DNA of 64,000 nucleotides, from assembly GCF_910596095.1 (NCBI RefSeq), contig NC_056552.1, positions 16,069,111-16,133,110 of the forward strand, given 5' to 3'. The translations under genes were made by a program, and so were the position numbers. How positions within the stretch are numbered: position 1 is the stretch's first letter; each line of letters opens with the position of its first letter. The notes beneath the pieces are model-generated. The model did no database searches and was not told the DNA's origin. It worked only from the letters and a program-made list of their open reading frames with translations. Shown piece by piece: positions 23,813-36,300 of this stretch. The DNA is from Thunnus maccoyii. Its lineage: Eukaryota; Chordata; Actinopteri; Scombriformes; Scombridae.

Positions 23813-24288
23813 CATAGACTGTATATAAATATGACGACGCGATGCCACCATGGGTGTATAATAAGAGCAATAAGAGCTCTTATAATACATCAGTAGAGTC
23901 GGGCGGCGGCATGACGGCCCGCGGAACACGCCCCCTCAGCCGTCCCACTGCCTGACGGAGGTTTGAGAGCGGCTGTCACCGCTGTCAATCATGACGTCAG
24001 ACTCCCTTTCTGTATCGTCAAATAACTAATTAAAAACAAACTTACAAGAAAAATGAGCACTTGAACAAACATCAGCATGATAAGAACTACCTGAAAAGAC
24101 AGAAACCGTCTTTTAGAAATAATTATTTGACGTGTACTTTGATTTTTTAGTTTGGCTCATGTCCCATCCACTAACATGGAGGGGGCGGGAATAACCTGTA
24201 CTGCAGCCAGCCACCGGGGGGCGATCGAGACGTTTTGGCTTCACGTTTGGGGCGCTGTCATGACGTCCATCTTTATATACAGTCTATG
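23813..24288. mobile_element. hAT-type MITE with perfect 8-bp target duplication (476 bp)
   Basis: The left end is CATAGACTGTATATAAA and the right end its exact reverse complement, TTTATATACAGTCTATG. Direct flanks are ATCTAGCG at 23805-23812 and at 24289-24296, identical. There is no coding capacity. A truncated relative lies at 16973-17340. The intact target duplication suggests fairly recent insertion. Confidence 0.9.
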
Positions 24289-24504
24289 ATCTAGCGTGTT
24301 AACATTTGCAAATTGGCACTTAATACAAAGTAGGCTGAGGCTGATGGGAATGTATTTGGTTTTAGAGGTATTTGGTCACAAACCAAAGTGTTGGCCAAAT
24401 TTAAATTTTGACATGATGATGACGCCACATGAGATGACTAAGGAACTAAAGCTGAAGTAAATCAGAAAAACCACAATTGTCAACCTTATGGTGGCACTAG
24501 AAGA

Positions 24505-24640
24505 AGTCGGGGATCACCAGTCATTATGATTCATTATCTGGGAGCAATGGAAGCCTGTACAAATTTATCTAATGGTTGAGATATTTCAGTCATGACCAAC
24601 CAACCATAGAGCCGTATTGCTAGCATGCCTAGAAATAAGA
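24505..24640 (+). repeat. Degenerate dispersed repeat (second copy)
   Basis: GATTCATTATCTGGGAGCAA, TGGTTGAGATATTTCAGTC and CATAGAGCC..ATTGCTAGCATG follow the order of the fish repeat also seen at 11985-12115. Heavily diverged. Confidence 0.45.
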
Positions 24641-25930
24641 GTGAAAGAAAAGAAATATATAAATTAGCACCTGGGAACAATAGTGCCATGTCTTACAAAC
24701 AGTCATACTATCAGGGGCAAAATAAACAGACATGCACTAACTAAAACACAGAGAGCCATGCTCCATAACAGAATCTCATTACAGTAGATTGACTCTTGAA
24801 AGCTTTCTAGAGGTCAGTGGAGTTTAGGCTACATGCAGCATGTTGCGTCCCAAGTGTTACAGCTAGTGATGATGTTAGTCTGTTTCTGAAAGTGAACAGT
24901 CATGGATTGCGTACGTCAGTGACAACGGTTGCTTCCCTCCACTTCCTTCAAAGGTCGCAAAGGGTCATCAGTCTGATGCAACTCTTGACTTGTCGACATC
25001 TTACATCTCAAGTATGTAATTCATCTTGAAGGAATATGCGTTTACTTCCATAAGAGCACTTTATCAGCACTCCTCTGACTTTTCTCCTGCTATCGCTGAC
25101 GTAGTGTGCATCCTGTTGTTGTAACCCTGCAGCCACCAGCCGGCCACTCCAGCCCCATGGCCCTGTTTCCTCTACCCACTGGGCACAAGAGTGAGCATCC
25201 TGCCAGGAAAGGCTGTCATTCATTCACACATCATCTTCTCACAGATTTCGCCTCTCAGGGCATGCAAGGCACTTTGCAACAGGTGTGTTAACTTCTTTTT
25301 TTTCCCCCCTTCCCGGTACACGTGAGTATGACAGTGGAAAACTGGTGAAAACAAACACGGTTGATTTACTGAAACATATTGCAGCTGTTCTGGTGTAGAT
25401 TATCACCAGAAGTAGCACATGGTCATAGTTAAATTTTATAGTTAACTTCCACTAGAAATAGAGGATACGAACTAGAGGATATGAAAATAGCACCATCTTG
25501 TGGGAGCAGACACAAACAGCATCATCATACATTAAGCACATTATATAACTCAGTTCTCATTTTGGAATGATTTTTCTAACTAAAAAAACATATTTTGAGT
25601 TGTAAAAAAAATACCAATGTCATCTTAGGTGACTCTACAGATGCATTTCGCAGGAATGTTTTTCACATTGAATTCAGCACAGTTATGCAACAGCAAGAGA
25701 GGGGAGGTACAAACAAAATCTTAATGGTTATTTTAGTTATTCTCAAGCTATTAGGAGATTTGAGGGAAAGCTTGTGTTCAAGCTGGAAAGAGAGTGAGAG
25801 AGAGAGAGAGAGAGATGTGCAGTACAAGTCTACGAAACCTGTAAAAGGTTAGAGGGTCAGCATTGAGAGATATAAGCTTAGAGTCCATTAGTGGATTATA
25901 AACTCCATGGCCCCTGCATCTCTCTTGGAT

Positions 25931-25965
<35 letters not shown>

Positions 25966-26575
25966 AGGCTTAGTGCATGAGGGCGACTGGAAAGAAAGTG
26001 AATTGAGCAAATTGCAAGGCAGAACACTGTGCATATGTGGACAAAGATACACTGGGAAGCAAGCTGAAGTAGAGTTGAAGCTGTGACAGCACTTTGAGTT
26101 GGCAAGGTGATTTTGGCACACTTTCAGTATACCACCTGGCTGTAAAAGTGAACCGCACAAGGTAAGTTTCCACAAACAAGGAGTTAAACTCCTGTAATCT
26201 GCCTGCAATCATTTTAATGTGAGTGTAGAATGCATCTCAATATGGATAACTGTCATGTAAAAGATACAGATTTAGCTTTCATTACCCAAGAAGCATTTAT
26301 CAGTGTTGTGTAATTGTAATGTTGGTAGAATGAGTAGTTTACTAAATGTTTATCATTTCTCCTCTTTAATTTCATATTTAATGGATTTTATTTTCATATT
26401 CTGAGTGCATTACAGACCAGATATACTGTAGATGATGTGTTTTTTGTCTCTATGTGTTTATTAATGCATAAGCCCTTTTACCACCATCCTCATCATTATT
26501 GTTGTGTAACTTTAATATTGTTACAGCCTAAATGATTATTCCTTTTTGTGCGTGTGTGTGTGTGTGTGCGCGCAG
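24641..26575. other. 5' region of ric8: non-coding, GA and GT microsatellites
   Basis: No protein-coding ORF supported. (GA)n runs lie at 25796-25815 and 25934-25963 and a (GT)n run at 26547-26570. The coding start of ric8 lies 5 nt after an acceptor-like GCGCAG at 26570-26575, so a non-coding first exon is expected upstream. A strong donor, CACAAGGTAAGT with exon end at 26161, is a candidate for it, but no transcript data are available. Confidence 0.5.
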
Positions 26576-26580
26576 GAGGC

Positions 26581-29500
26581 ATGGACATAGACGTGGAGGG
26601 GATTATCCAGTGCATCAGGCAGGGGGATGAGAACGGTGTTCAGACACAACTGCAAGAGTTCAACAAAGAGGTAACACCACACATATACCCACTCATCTTT
26701 GTTTCTGGATGATATGTTGCTGTTTGTGACAGTTTCAGACTGTTTTGTCGTCGTTTCTCTCCTCCAGTATGCCCAGTGCTTCTTCTTTGATGCAGAGGAG
26801 AGGGACAGAAGGAAAGTAAGTTTGTTTTATGCAGCCGCATCCACCAAATGAGAGAAAGTTTACTGTCACGCCAATGTCTTACCTGTGTTCTCTAAATCTC
26901 ACCTTTCTTTCCATATCACCCTATATCCACCCCTCCTCCTCCTCCTCACTCTACCCCTCCCCACACCTCCTCCACAGTCTGTCTCTGATTAGTAATTCTG
27001 CTGTATCAGTTGTCCCTGATCCTCTCTCCTTGTATGCTCAGGCAGATTGAGCCCAGGCAAAGCGATACCAAGCATACTGCATGATAATCTATTTAACACT
27101 TTCAGCTCTGTCATTTGCAGCCATTGAACAGCCTTACAAAGGCGTACTGATAGTGTTTTCTCTCTTTTTTCCTGAACTGCTCACTGAAACTCACTGTCCG
27201 CCTCCTTTAGCAAAGAAAACTAGAAGAGGTACAGAACGTTTAAGTCTAATATTGCACCCCTAAACTAATTCATAATGTTGGAATTGAAGTATGAATTATT
27301 TAATCACATTTAATCTTTGCCCTGCTGTACCAGTTCAGGAAGAATAAAGTGAGGGAGTACGCTGATTCTGACTCCGACTGTGATGAGTATGACCAGGAGG
27401 ATCGAGGCCTCATCCTCAGACAGGTATCCGACACCCATCACTTTCTGCTTGGCACGAATTATTTGAAGAATGCTGTTAAACTATACGTCTGTTTTTCTGT
27501 CCCTGTCCTCAGAGTTTAGCTGTTGTCCTTGTGAGATTCATAAGAACAGGAGTTAAATGTCGTCTGTTGAGAGTATGTCTGCGCACCCTGAGGATCCTCT
27601 CCAGAGACCAAAAGGTCCTAGGCCCCTTGGTGACCGACAGCGCTCTCCTCACTCTGGCCAAACTGGCCGGGCTGACCACAACTGACGCGTGCGACGAAGC
27701 CAGCGACCCCGACTCTGAATTCTACGATAACGTCATCGCCTCTCTCGCTGAGGCCAAAGTGTTCCACTGTCGCACCGAGGAAGACGACGGTGACGTTGAA
27801 GCCAACGACCAGAGTGATGAATACCCTGCCTTTGAGGATGACACCAAGAGCGACATCAGCATCGCCAACAGCGGAGATCTGGACAGCATCAGCTGGCTTG
27901 GGAGCCACAGGACCAGCATTAACGAAATGCACAGAGGCACCGTCCATCACAAGGTGCTGGAGCGAGGGAGGAGGGACCGCAGGGAGAGCAAGATGGACGG
28001 GGAGGAAGAGGAGGAGGAGGACGGGGAGTCGGGAGAGGAGGCGCAGAGAAAAGAGGCCATGAAGGTGTTGTGTAACGTGGTGTACAACAGCACCTGGGCA
28101 CAGGAAAGGTTCAGCGCTCTCAGGTGGGCTTTGAGAGACACACACACACACACATACAGCCATTTGCTTTGTAACTTGCATTTCTGCATTTTTTTCCTGC
28201 AGATAATGGTCAAATTTAGACAGTTCTAAGTCATTTTAGGGTGTTTCCAGTGAAGTTACAATCGAGTTAAGTATCAGAAAATCATCTTGTAAATGAAACC
28301 ATATTATACATTAATGGTATACATCAATCTTTGGTGTCAGTCCCTAAGAATCCAAGAGCGAAGGCTTATTTTCTCATAGTGGAAAAAACAGAGACATGCC
28401 CCAGGATTCACAAACTATTTGCTTGACTGGCTTATTATGCACATACACCCACATTTGATTGAAAGCAGCAAGTTCATGCCTGAACTCTGAGGGGTTGTTT
28501 AAGGTCATTATGAGAATTGAAAAAAAAAAACAGATCACAGTGGCACTATTGTGACTATTGTGAATGTTTCCACACAGCTAATCTCCTGTTTTTTAATTGT
28601 TTTGTTTTGTTTTGTTTTGTTGTTGTCAGGCTCATGTGTGGTCTTACAGAGCGTCTGTCCTCAGGTGTTAGCGGTTCATCTCCCTCCAGTGTTCAGTTTT
28701 ATGAATTACGACTCATGTTCCTCATTACTGCACTGCGGTCAGAGCTCAGCACTCAGCTTCAACAGGTAACATAAAATTATCACTCACTTACTTATGGGAT
28801 GTGGAAAAATACAGTATGTAGTGCTGTATTTACACTTCCTCTCGGAGTGAACCAGTTGCATCCTGCCCTCATACTCAATATTTTCCACTTCCAGGAAGGA
28901 GGTGTATCCATCCTCACTGCAGCCCTGGAGAACTGCCTGGAGGTTCAGTGGAAGGAGCAGTATGAGTGTGTGCTGGATCCGGCAGCACCACCTATTTCTC
29001 TGGAGGCCTCTCAGCGCATCATAGAGATCCTCAAAATCCTCTTCAACATCACCCACAGCATCCACAGGCAGGAGCCGAGTGAGGTCAGTGAATATGAGTC
29101 CACACTAAACCAGGCAACCTTCAGGTGCAACAGCAAAAAGATAAGACTGTTATCAGTCTTCTGTCTCTCTTTGAGGAAATACATAACATTTAAGTGCACT
29201 AAAGAATAGATTCAATCCAAATCTCCCCTTCCCTCAACTGTTTCTTATACATTATCAGCCCAAATTAACTGTTCCAAGAGAAATGGGCTGTACAGTATGT
29301 TTGAACTCTCTTCAGGATGATGCAGCTCTTTACCGACACCTGGTGGCGATCCTGCGTCTCTGCCTGATGAGGAAGTGTTTACTGACAGATGATACTGATG
29401 AACTGCAGGGGTGAGCATGAACCAAACCATAGTAGGATAACTTAGAAATCACAGTAACAGTCATCTTTAATTGCAATGATGTAGATGCAGCTGAAGTTAA

Positions 29501-32053
29501 TGTACAGTATATTTTTAAAAATGTTGGATTAATGATGAATTCTTCCAAGAACTGTGAAATGTTTAATTTCGATCACACTTTTATTTTTGGTACATATGAA
29601 TAATGTTAAATGTTTACTGCTTATTGTGTTTTTCAGTTTATTCACACTAAACTGAACCAAATCACTCTTTTATCAACTCTCTCTCTTTGCGTTCCTCTAT
29701 TCTTTTCTCTGATCCCGCAGTCACACAGTCAACCTGTTGTCAGCGCTGCCTCTTCAGTGTCTCGACGTGCTGCTGATGGTGCCCCTGCAGCCCAACTCAG
29801 AGCAGTGCCAGGGGGTCAACATGGACTGTGTCCACACCCTGCTGATGTTCATGGAGAGACGTCTGGAGTTGGTAAAAGCAGAAGAAGGGTCAAGGGGTTT
29901 TGGAAATGCTTAGAAGTCAAGCTAGAATTAAGATTTAAGGATGTTGAAGTTTTTGAATTTAAAAGAGAGACCATCAGCTAATACTGACATAACCTGAGAG
30001 AGTCTTTGTCGTGTTTCTGCTTCTCAGGGCGATAAGATCAAAGAGAAGCTGACACCAATCCTCAATCTGCTGACAGAGAGCTGCCGGGCCCACAAAGAAA
30101 CACGCCACTACATCAGGAAACATGTAATACCCCTCAAAAACATGACACCCACAAGAAAAATATGTGCCACATTGTCGGTCCTTAAAATATTCAAGTCTAC
30201 TGAAATAACTCGTCCCCTTTATTAGATCCTGCCTCCTCTGAAAGACGTCTCACACAGGCCAGAGGAAGGCTCCACAGTGAAGAGTCGTCTGATACGTCTC
30301 ATGACCCACCTGGACACAGATGTCAAACACTGTGCCGCTGATCTCATTTTTGTCCTCTGCAAGGAAAATGGTAAGATCAGATACTATCATCTAATTACAA
30401 AGTCTAGTCAGAAAATACAACACTGTACTGTGTTAAAATGATCAGATCAAGACAGTGGATAACGTACTGTGCTTTTGTCTTGATTTGATTTTTTTAAATT
30501 AGAGGATAGGAGAAGAAGGATGAGGATGCAAAAATCTCAACAATATTGCTGCTCTACACCTCTTTTTCCCCTTTTTCCTGTTTTTTCTCTTAAATGGCTT
30601 GAAAAAAGTTGCCAAAATTTGACAAAATTATTTATTTAATACCTTGTTCCAACAGTTCACTGAATTTGTGCAAAGTTTTCTGAAATATTAAAACCTAACA
30701 AGCTATCTTTTGAATAGCTGATGTTATAACTGCTGCCAAGGGGGCTTCTACAAAGTACTGAATTAAGGATCTGAATACTCAGTTTTTACATTTACATTTG
30801 CTAAAAACCTTTGAGCATGAGCACATGCAAAAATGGCAGTTTTACCCATTTAAAATCAAATCTGCAACATAATAAAGTGTGCAAAAAGTGAAGGAGTCTG
30901 AGTATTTTCTGAATCCACTGTACATTTCTTGAAAATTCAACCTGACAGATTTAGAAACTCTGTGTGTCAGTGTGGTGTTAAAAATGGTTTGTACCAGTAC
31001 ACAGTTTACACACCTGATTGAAAATGACGTCATAACATTTTAGCGTATATACTGCTTTGTCTGCACCATTCACCGCCTATCACCTCCACATCTTCTTCTT
31101 CCAGTGAGGCGTTTTGTCAAGTACACAGGCTACGGGAACGCAGCGGGCCTGCTCGCCACCAGAGGCTTGCTGGGCGGCCAGGGGTCCAGGACCTCCAGCT
31201 CTGACGCCCAGTACTCCAGCGACTCCGACTCGGACACAGAGGAGTACCGGCAGGTGAAAGATCGCATCAATCCTGTGACGGGGCGGGTGGAGGTAGAACA
31301 GCCGGACCCCATGGAGGGCATGACGGAGGAGGAGAAGGAGGAGGAGGCCAAGAGGCTGATCATGCTCTTCAACAAGCTGTCCAGGTCAGTGACACTACAA
31401 AAAACTTGTTGACTCTTACAGGGATGTGTGTAAAAGCATAATTGTAGTAATAAACATATTTCTGTTAAAAGACTCAAACATTTTTTTAGTTTGAATGAGA
31501 ACTAATCTCCTTTAAAATGATTTAAATGGTGATAAGATAGTTGAAGATATTGTTTGAAAAGAGGCTCAAGTACATGATAGATATTGATATTTACATTTCT
31601 CTGTTTTACCTTCTATCTGTAAGTCTAATATCAATCCATATCAAATTTCTCTGTATAATGAAGTTAGCATTTCCTTTTAACAATTGCAGAGAAGAGGCCT
31701 CATGATATAGGCGACATTATCAGAAACGTAACTCAGTTTATTACAATAGGTTGAACCAAGAAAAAGAAAAGAAAAAACACAAAGAAAAAAAAACCTCTTC
31801 ACAAACGTCCAGCAGGCTGAGAGCAGACAAACATTAAATGAGTCAGATAAGAACTATGTTGTTGTTGATCATTAAATCGTCCATGCTTTTGACACCTCAT
31901 TTGTTTTGCAGAGATAATATTATCCAGCCGATGGGAGTGGATGCAGAGGGGAAGCTGGTCCCGATGTCAGGACTGAGGGAGAACTCGATCACTGAAGAGG
32001 GGAAGTCTGGCTCAGAGAATGACGGAGAAGCAGACCAAGGAGAGAAGGACTAA
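26581..32053 (+). CDS. ric8a: Synembryn (Ric-8) G-alpha chaperone/GEF with large acidic insertion (complete)
   Basis: Ric-8 proteins are cytosolic armadillo-fold chaperones and guanine-nucleotide exchange factors for G-alpha subunits. Coding exons: 26581-26670, 26768-26815, 27211-27228, 27334-27423, 27513-28123, 28630-28765, 28895-29083, 29316-29410, 29721-29871, 30028-30123, 30226-30370, 31105-31384, 31912-32053, totalling 2,091 nt or 696 aa. Human RIC8A has about 531. Family landmarks: [14 protein letters not shown] near 105, [83 protein letters not shown], and [20 protein letters not shown] near the end. The C-terminal Ser/Asp-rich stretch ([11 protein letters not shown]) matches the CK2-phosphorylated region of Ric-8A. 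Odd points: about 120 residues of Asp/Glu/Ser-rich sequence (142-260) replace a short linker, and exon 3 is only 18 nt. I favour ric8a over ric8b, but a third fish paralogue is possible. The poly(A) signal AATAAA is at 32291-32296. Confidence 0.9.
30738..30922 (+). mobile_element. Tc1/mariner-like transposon 3' remnant in a ric8 intron
   Basis: GGGGCTTCTACAAAGTACTG, AATTAAGGATCTGAATACT and the end GGAGTCTGAGTATTTTCTGA..CCACTGTAC follow the conserved 3' end of fish Tc1-like elements (GGGTCTGAATACTTTC..GCACTGTA). The transposase ORF and left end are absent. Confidence 0.6.
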
Positions 32054-32290
32054 CATCGATCCTAAAGTCTGACAGTGCATAAATATTTGTTGTACGTGTA
32101 TGGACGAAAAAACAACACGATGTAGTTCTCACCCAGTCCCTAATTTTTGATTTTTTCTTCTTCCTCTTTGGATTCAGGATAATAATTTATTTAGAGTAAA
32201 AATATCACAATGGATGGAATGAATGAAATTCTCAATTGGTAGTAGAATGAACTGATGTCAATGTAATAACATAATATTCTTAAATATTTT

Positions 32291-32296
32291 AATAAA
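32291..32296 (+). terminator. ric8 polyadenylation signal
   Basis: AATAAA 238 bp after the ric8 stop codon. Confidence 0.7.
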
Positions 32297-33156
32297 GTCT
32301 TGAAATCTTACGCTGTGTACTGATTCTTTTACTTCAGTATATAGTTAGTTAATCCTCTCTAGAGCCTTGCATTGTAACTGATGGTAAACAGGCCACACCT
32401 GATACTCACTGTTACCCTTAAATAAAACAAGACGAACTAAACATCTGCACTGCATGTTTACTTCATTCTGTACAGTCTGTATAGTGTGTTGTGGTACATA
32501 ACTGTCTTGGATTGTGCTCAGTTGTATACTTAGCCAAAAACTGTCTCATGTGACAAAACATTAAAAAATATTTTGATTGATTCCAGATGCTCTTATCACA
32601 TCTGTGCTGTTGAATTGACTGGAATTTCATACTCCAGTGTGACTGTAACCTTTGACTGAACTGCTGTGTTTTTGTGTTTTAGGTGTGGTTACAGCATTCA
32701 TTTTACTGTATACACAGTATTTCAGTTTTACTAAAGGATCTTTATTAAGCTGAAGGTGGAGTCCTTTTTCTGATTATTGATGTTACTACATGTGGAAATG
32801 TATGTAAATCATTGCCACATTGATTCTGAAATATTTGCATGATTACTATTCATAAATAAACACATAAGATCATCAACAGGATGACTGACAGCCTCTAGAT
32901 GGAATTTCACATTTAATGCCACTGGGTCAGTTTAGAAGAAAATCTGCTGTTTTTCTTTAAAGCACAAGACAGGACGAAGGCACTTTTTTCCACACTAACA
33001 CATTTGTTCAAATGGAAGACAGTAAGTGAAAAGCCCGCGAAGTGACAGGACTCTTTTCTTATGCTCAGTCTCTTTGCAACAGAAAGTGACTGGGTATCTT
33101 GAAAATGTGGTCTTGATGTGAGAAAGATTAAATCACACAGACCATTGCTTCAGTAT
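32297..33156. other. Intergenic between convergent ric8 and irf3
   Basis: ric8 (plus) and irf3 (minus) converge here, leaving about 0.86 kb between their poly(A) signals. No ORF or repeat recognised. Confidence 0.6.
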
Positions 33157-33162
33157 TTTATT
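33157..33162 (-). terminator. irf3 polyadenylation signal
   Basis: AATAAA on the minus strand, about 226 bp past the irf3 stop codon. Confidence 0.65.
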
Positions 33163-33387
33163 AAAAATATCAAGGTATAAATTAATTTGAAATATCAATG
33201 TTTAAATGTACAGGTAAATCCAACACCATTGCATTTTTTTTATATTATTAATGTTATTATTAACTGCACCATTCACTTTGGTGTTGAATCACAATATAAA
33301 ATGTTCATAAAACATGTAAACAAGCATTTCTGAGATGTTCTTGTCAAGGATTATAACGTTGACTTTCTTCTAGTGCAGCAAAGCGCA

Positions 33388-36300
33388 TCAGCACATCTCC
33401 ATCATCTCTTCGAGGGACATCTGCAGCTCTACAGACTGCAAGGAGGAGGCGCCGCCTACAACAGCCATATTCTTCAGTAACTCCAGTGAAGTCAGGACCA
33501 CCTGAGACCGAAAAAGCAGGGAGCAAAAGTCACATGCAATGACAAGAATGACAAGAGCGAGAGTGGCTAAGGTGAACTTAACAAAGGCCATGAAATTTAA
33601 GAAAAAACGTGTCACGCTGGTTTCTTTGAAGTGACTTTTTGTATAAGCTTTTCACTTCTCAGCATGAACACCTCTGTAGAGGCACAACAGCAGATAAACC
33701 TTTTACACCTGAGTGAGCAGCTGTCACCACCGGTATTCAGGCTTTGCTCCCTTGGTGCTATTAATCAATACTGAGACAAAATTGACAGTCATAGTCAATA
33801 GTCACTGCTTTTCAAGTGCTGCTGACTATGGCTGCCTTGAGTGGCCAATTTAGGGGGGTTGATCACTCCTTTACCAAACAAGTACTGCTTTAAGTTCAGT
33901 CTCAGCGCAACACTGGGTCTGCGTTTTAATCATTTAAAGGTTCTCTCACCTCCACTGTGATGAGTTTCTTCTCCCAAGGCCTGTTGTCAGGGTCAGGCCA
34001 CTTCTCCCCGAGGCAGAAGAACAAGGAGCAGGGATAGCTCTCTTTCCCCTCAATAAACTCCATTATTCCTGCAGCGATAGGACAATCAATCACTATATCA
34101 AGCCAACATGCCAGATGTTGCACATGTATTTACAGGTAACAAAAAGTTAAGTTGTGATTCTATTCGCCCACCTCGCAAAAAGTCCTTGAACAGGTAGAGC
34201 GGTTGCGGCTGCAGTTTAGAAATCTCTTGGGGCTGCCCGCTCTGGTCAAACTTAGAGAAGCTCCAAAAAGCTTTGATCTCACCACGTCGCTGGCCGTAGA
34301 CCACATGACCAGACACCCCCACATCCAAACCATCGCCCAGCTTGTCCAGGATGCGTTGGGTCAGATTGGCTTGGGTTTGATCCAGCATGGCTCCAGGACT
34401 TGGCAGCGAGAGCACAGACAGGCCTGACTCGTGGTCAAAAATTTGCCCGGTGAGTTCAGGCCTAAAGTGACGACAACATAATTGCATTTATTAATTTCAA
34501 GATGAACAGCAGGTCATATGAATGTCAGAGCCACAGACTTTAAAAGACATTTTGGAAAAAAACACTTATTTGCTTTCGTGCCAAGAAGATTGATACCACT
34601 CATCAAACTATTCCGTTAACTATGACAGCTGTGTTGAAGCTAAACTGGCCATATTTAACATCGGCTAGACATGTTTCCTTTAATCAAACCTTCATTTTGA
34701 TGTTACCTGTAAACTAAGCGGACTCCAGCTTCATTCTCAACCACCTGCTCAGACACCTTCACACCTCTGTAGAACACAGATACCCTGAACTGAGTCTCTG
34801 AGGATACAGAAAGAGAAAATATGTAAGAGAAAGTGTGTTTCTGTTAAAAAAAACAACAACCGAAATACAAGTTTATTATGCACTCTCATCATTCATATTG
34901 TTTATAACAGTCTTATGAAAGATATTTAATTTGATTTTTATGGGAGGGACATCGTTTTGTATGTGATTTTGTGTAAATTCCTCATTTGCTTCAACTTACT
35001 GAAATGGTCTCTGTCATTGGTCTTGTTCATGGTATCTATGAACTGCTCCACGAACTGCCCACCACAGGCCTCTCCCACAGCTCCCACCATTGGATGTGCT
35101 GGTTGCTCAGGCAACCCAGCTTCACTGACTGCAACCTCAAACGTTACTGGACACTGCTGTTGCCCAGGCAACATGTGTGCACCAATCAAAACCTGATTTT
35201 CCAGCTGCTGTTGCCCAGGAGGAGCGTTGAAGCCTGCCGTGTCCTCTGTGGAAAAGTTGGTAGAAACTGAAAAAGGTGTTTCTAGGAAAAGTATCTCGGA
35301 TACTGTTGTTTTCTGCTCGTACTGCGGCAACACAGGGAGGAAATGATAAGCAGTGCGCATAAGTCTACCTGTTTCAGGCCCAATGTTCAGCCCCTTGAGA
35401 CACTCCTGGAGAATATCCTGGTTGACAGTGGATTCTGCAGGCAAATATTCAAGTTTAGCAATATTTACACAGTGATTAACTATCAAATTAATGACCATTT
35501 CTAAGAATATTTAAGTAAATTTCCCTTCTAAGATACCAATTCATGCCAGGAGGAAATGAATAACAAGTGATGAGCTGCCTTACCTAAATATATAGCTTCT
35601 TCTGGAAGAAAGAGACAGTCTTCAAGTTTCTTCAAGTTTGGAACAACCTGGCTCTAAGATATCACAGACACATACCCGAATGAGTTAATATGCAATGACA
35701 TTATTATACAGCATCTTTATTTCACTTCCTGTGTTTCTACAAGTGAAACCCACATACACAGTCGCTTACTTCTTGTACAGGAAGGACAAATTCCAACAAA
35801 TCAGCCTCATCTTGGTCTTGGGATCCAGCAGAAGAGTTTGCTTTGAAAGTGGAATTAAAGAGCTCAGTTAATACCTGCTGCTTACTATCTTTTCATCATT
35901 TATGCTGCGCTTCAATCTTATAATCCCCTTTACAAAATGGTATTGACTTGCATCTTTCACATTTGCATATTAGCTTGATAAATCTCAACCACAGACACAT
36001 AAATCTAGACATAGATGTAAGCAAGATGGAGAGTAATGTGATCATCCAAACCAGGTGAGGAGGTGTTTGGGGGATTTAGAGTATGTGGTCACGCTGATAG
36101 GAATCTGCTTTGTCATTTCAAATCCAAACCTAACTCACATTTGAGCAGACATGAGCAGTTTCTGTGCTACACTTGCTGTATAACCTGACTTTTGTATTAA
36201 TCTCATTTGCAATAAAAAATATATTTCTTGATATTTCATGACAACATGGAGAAACAGCGGATTCCTTATTCATCAAATGGTTTAAAGCAAAAGACTCATT

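Noticed and set aside
27618..28181. 187-aa minus-strand ORF opposite the ric8 acidic exon
   Set aside because: Antisense shadow of a GAG/GAC-rich coding exon; composition is mirror-biased and there is no family similarity.
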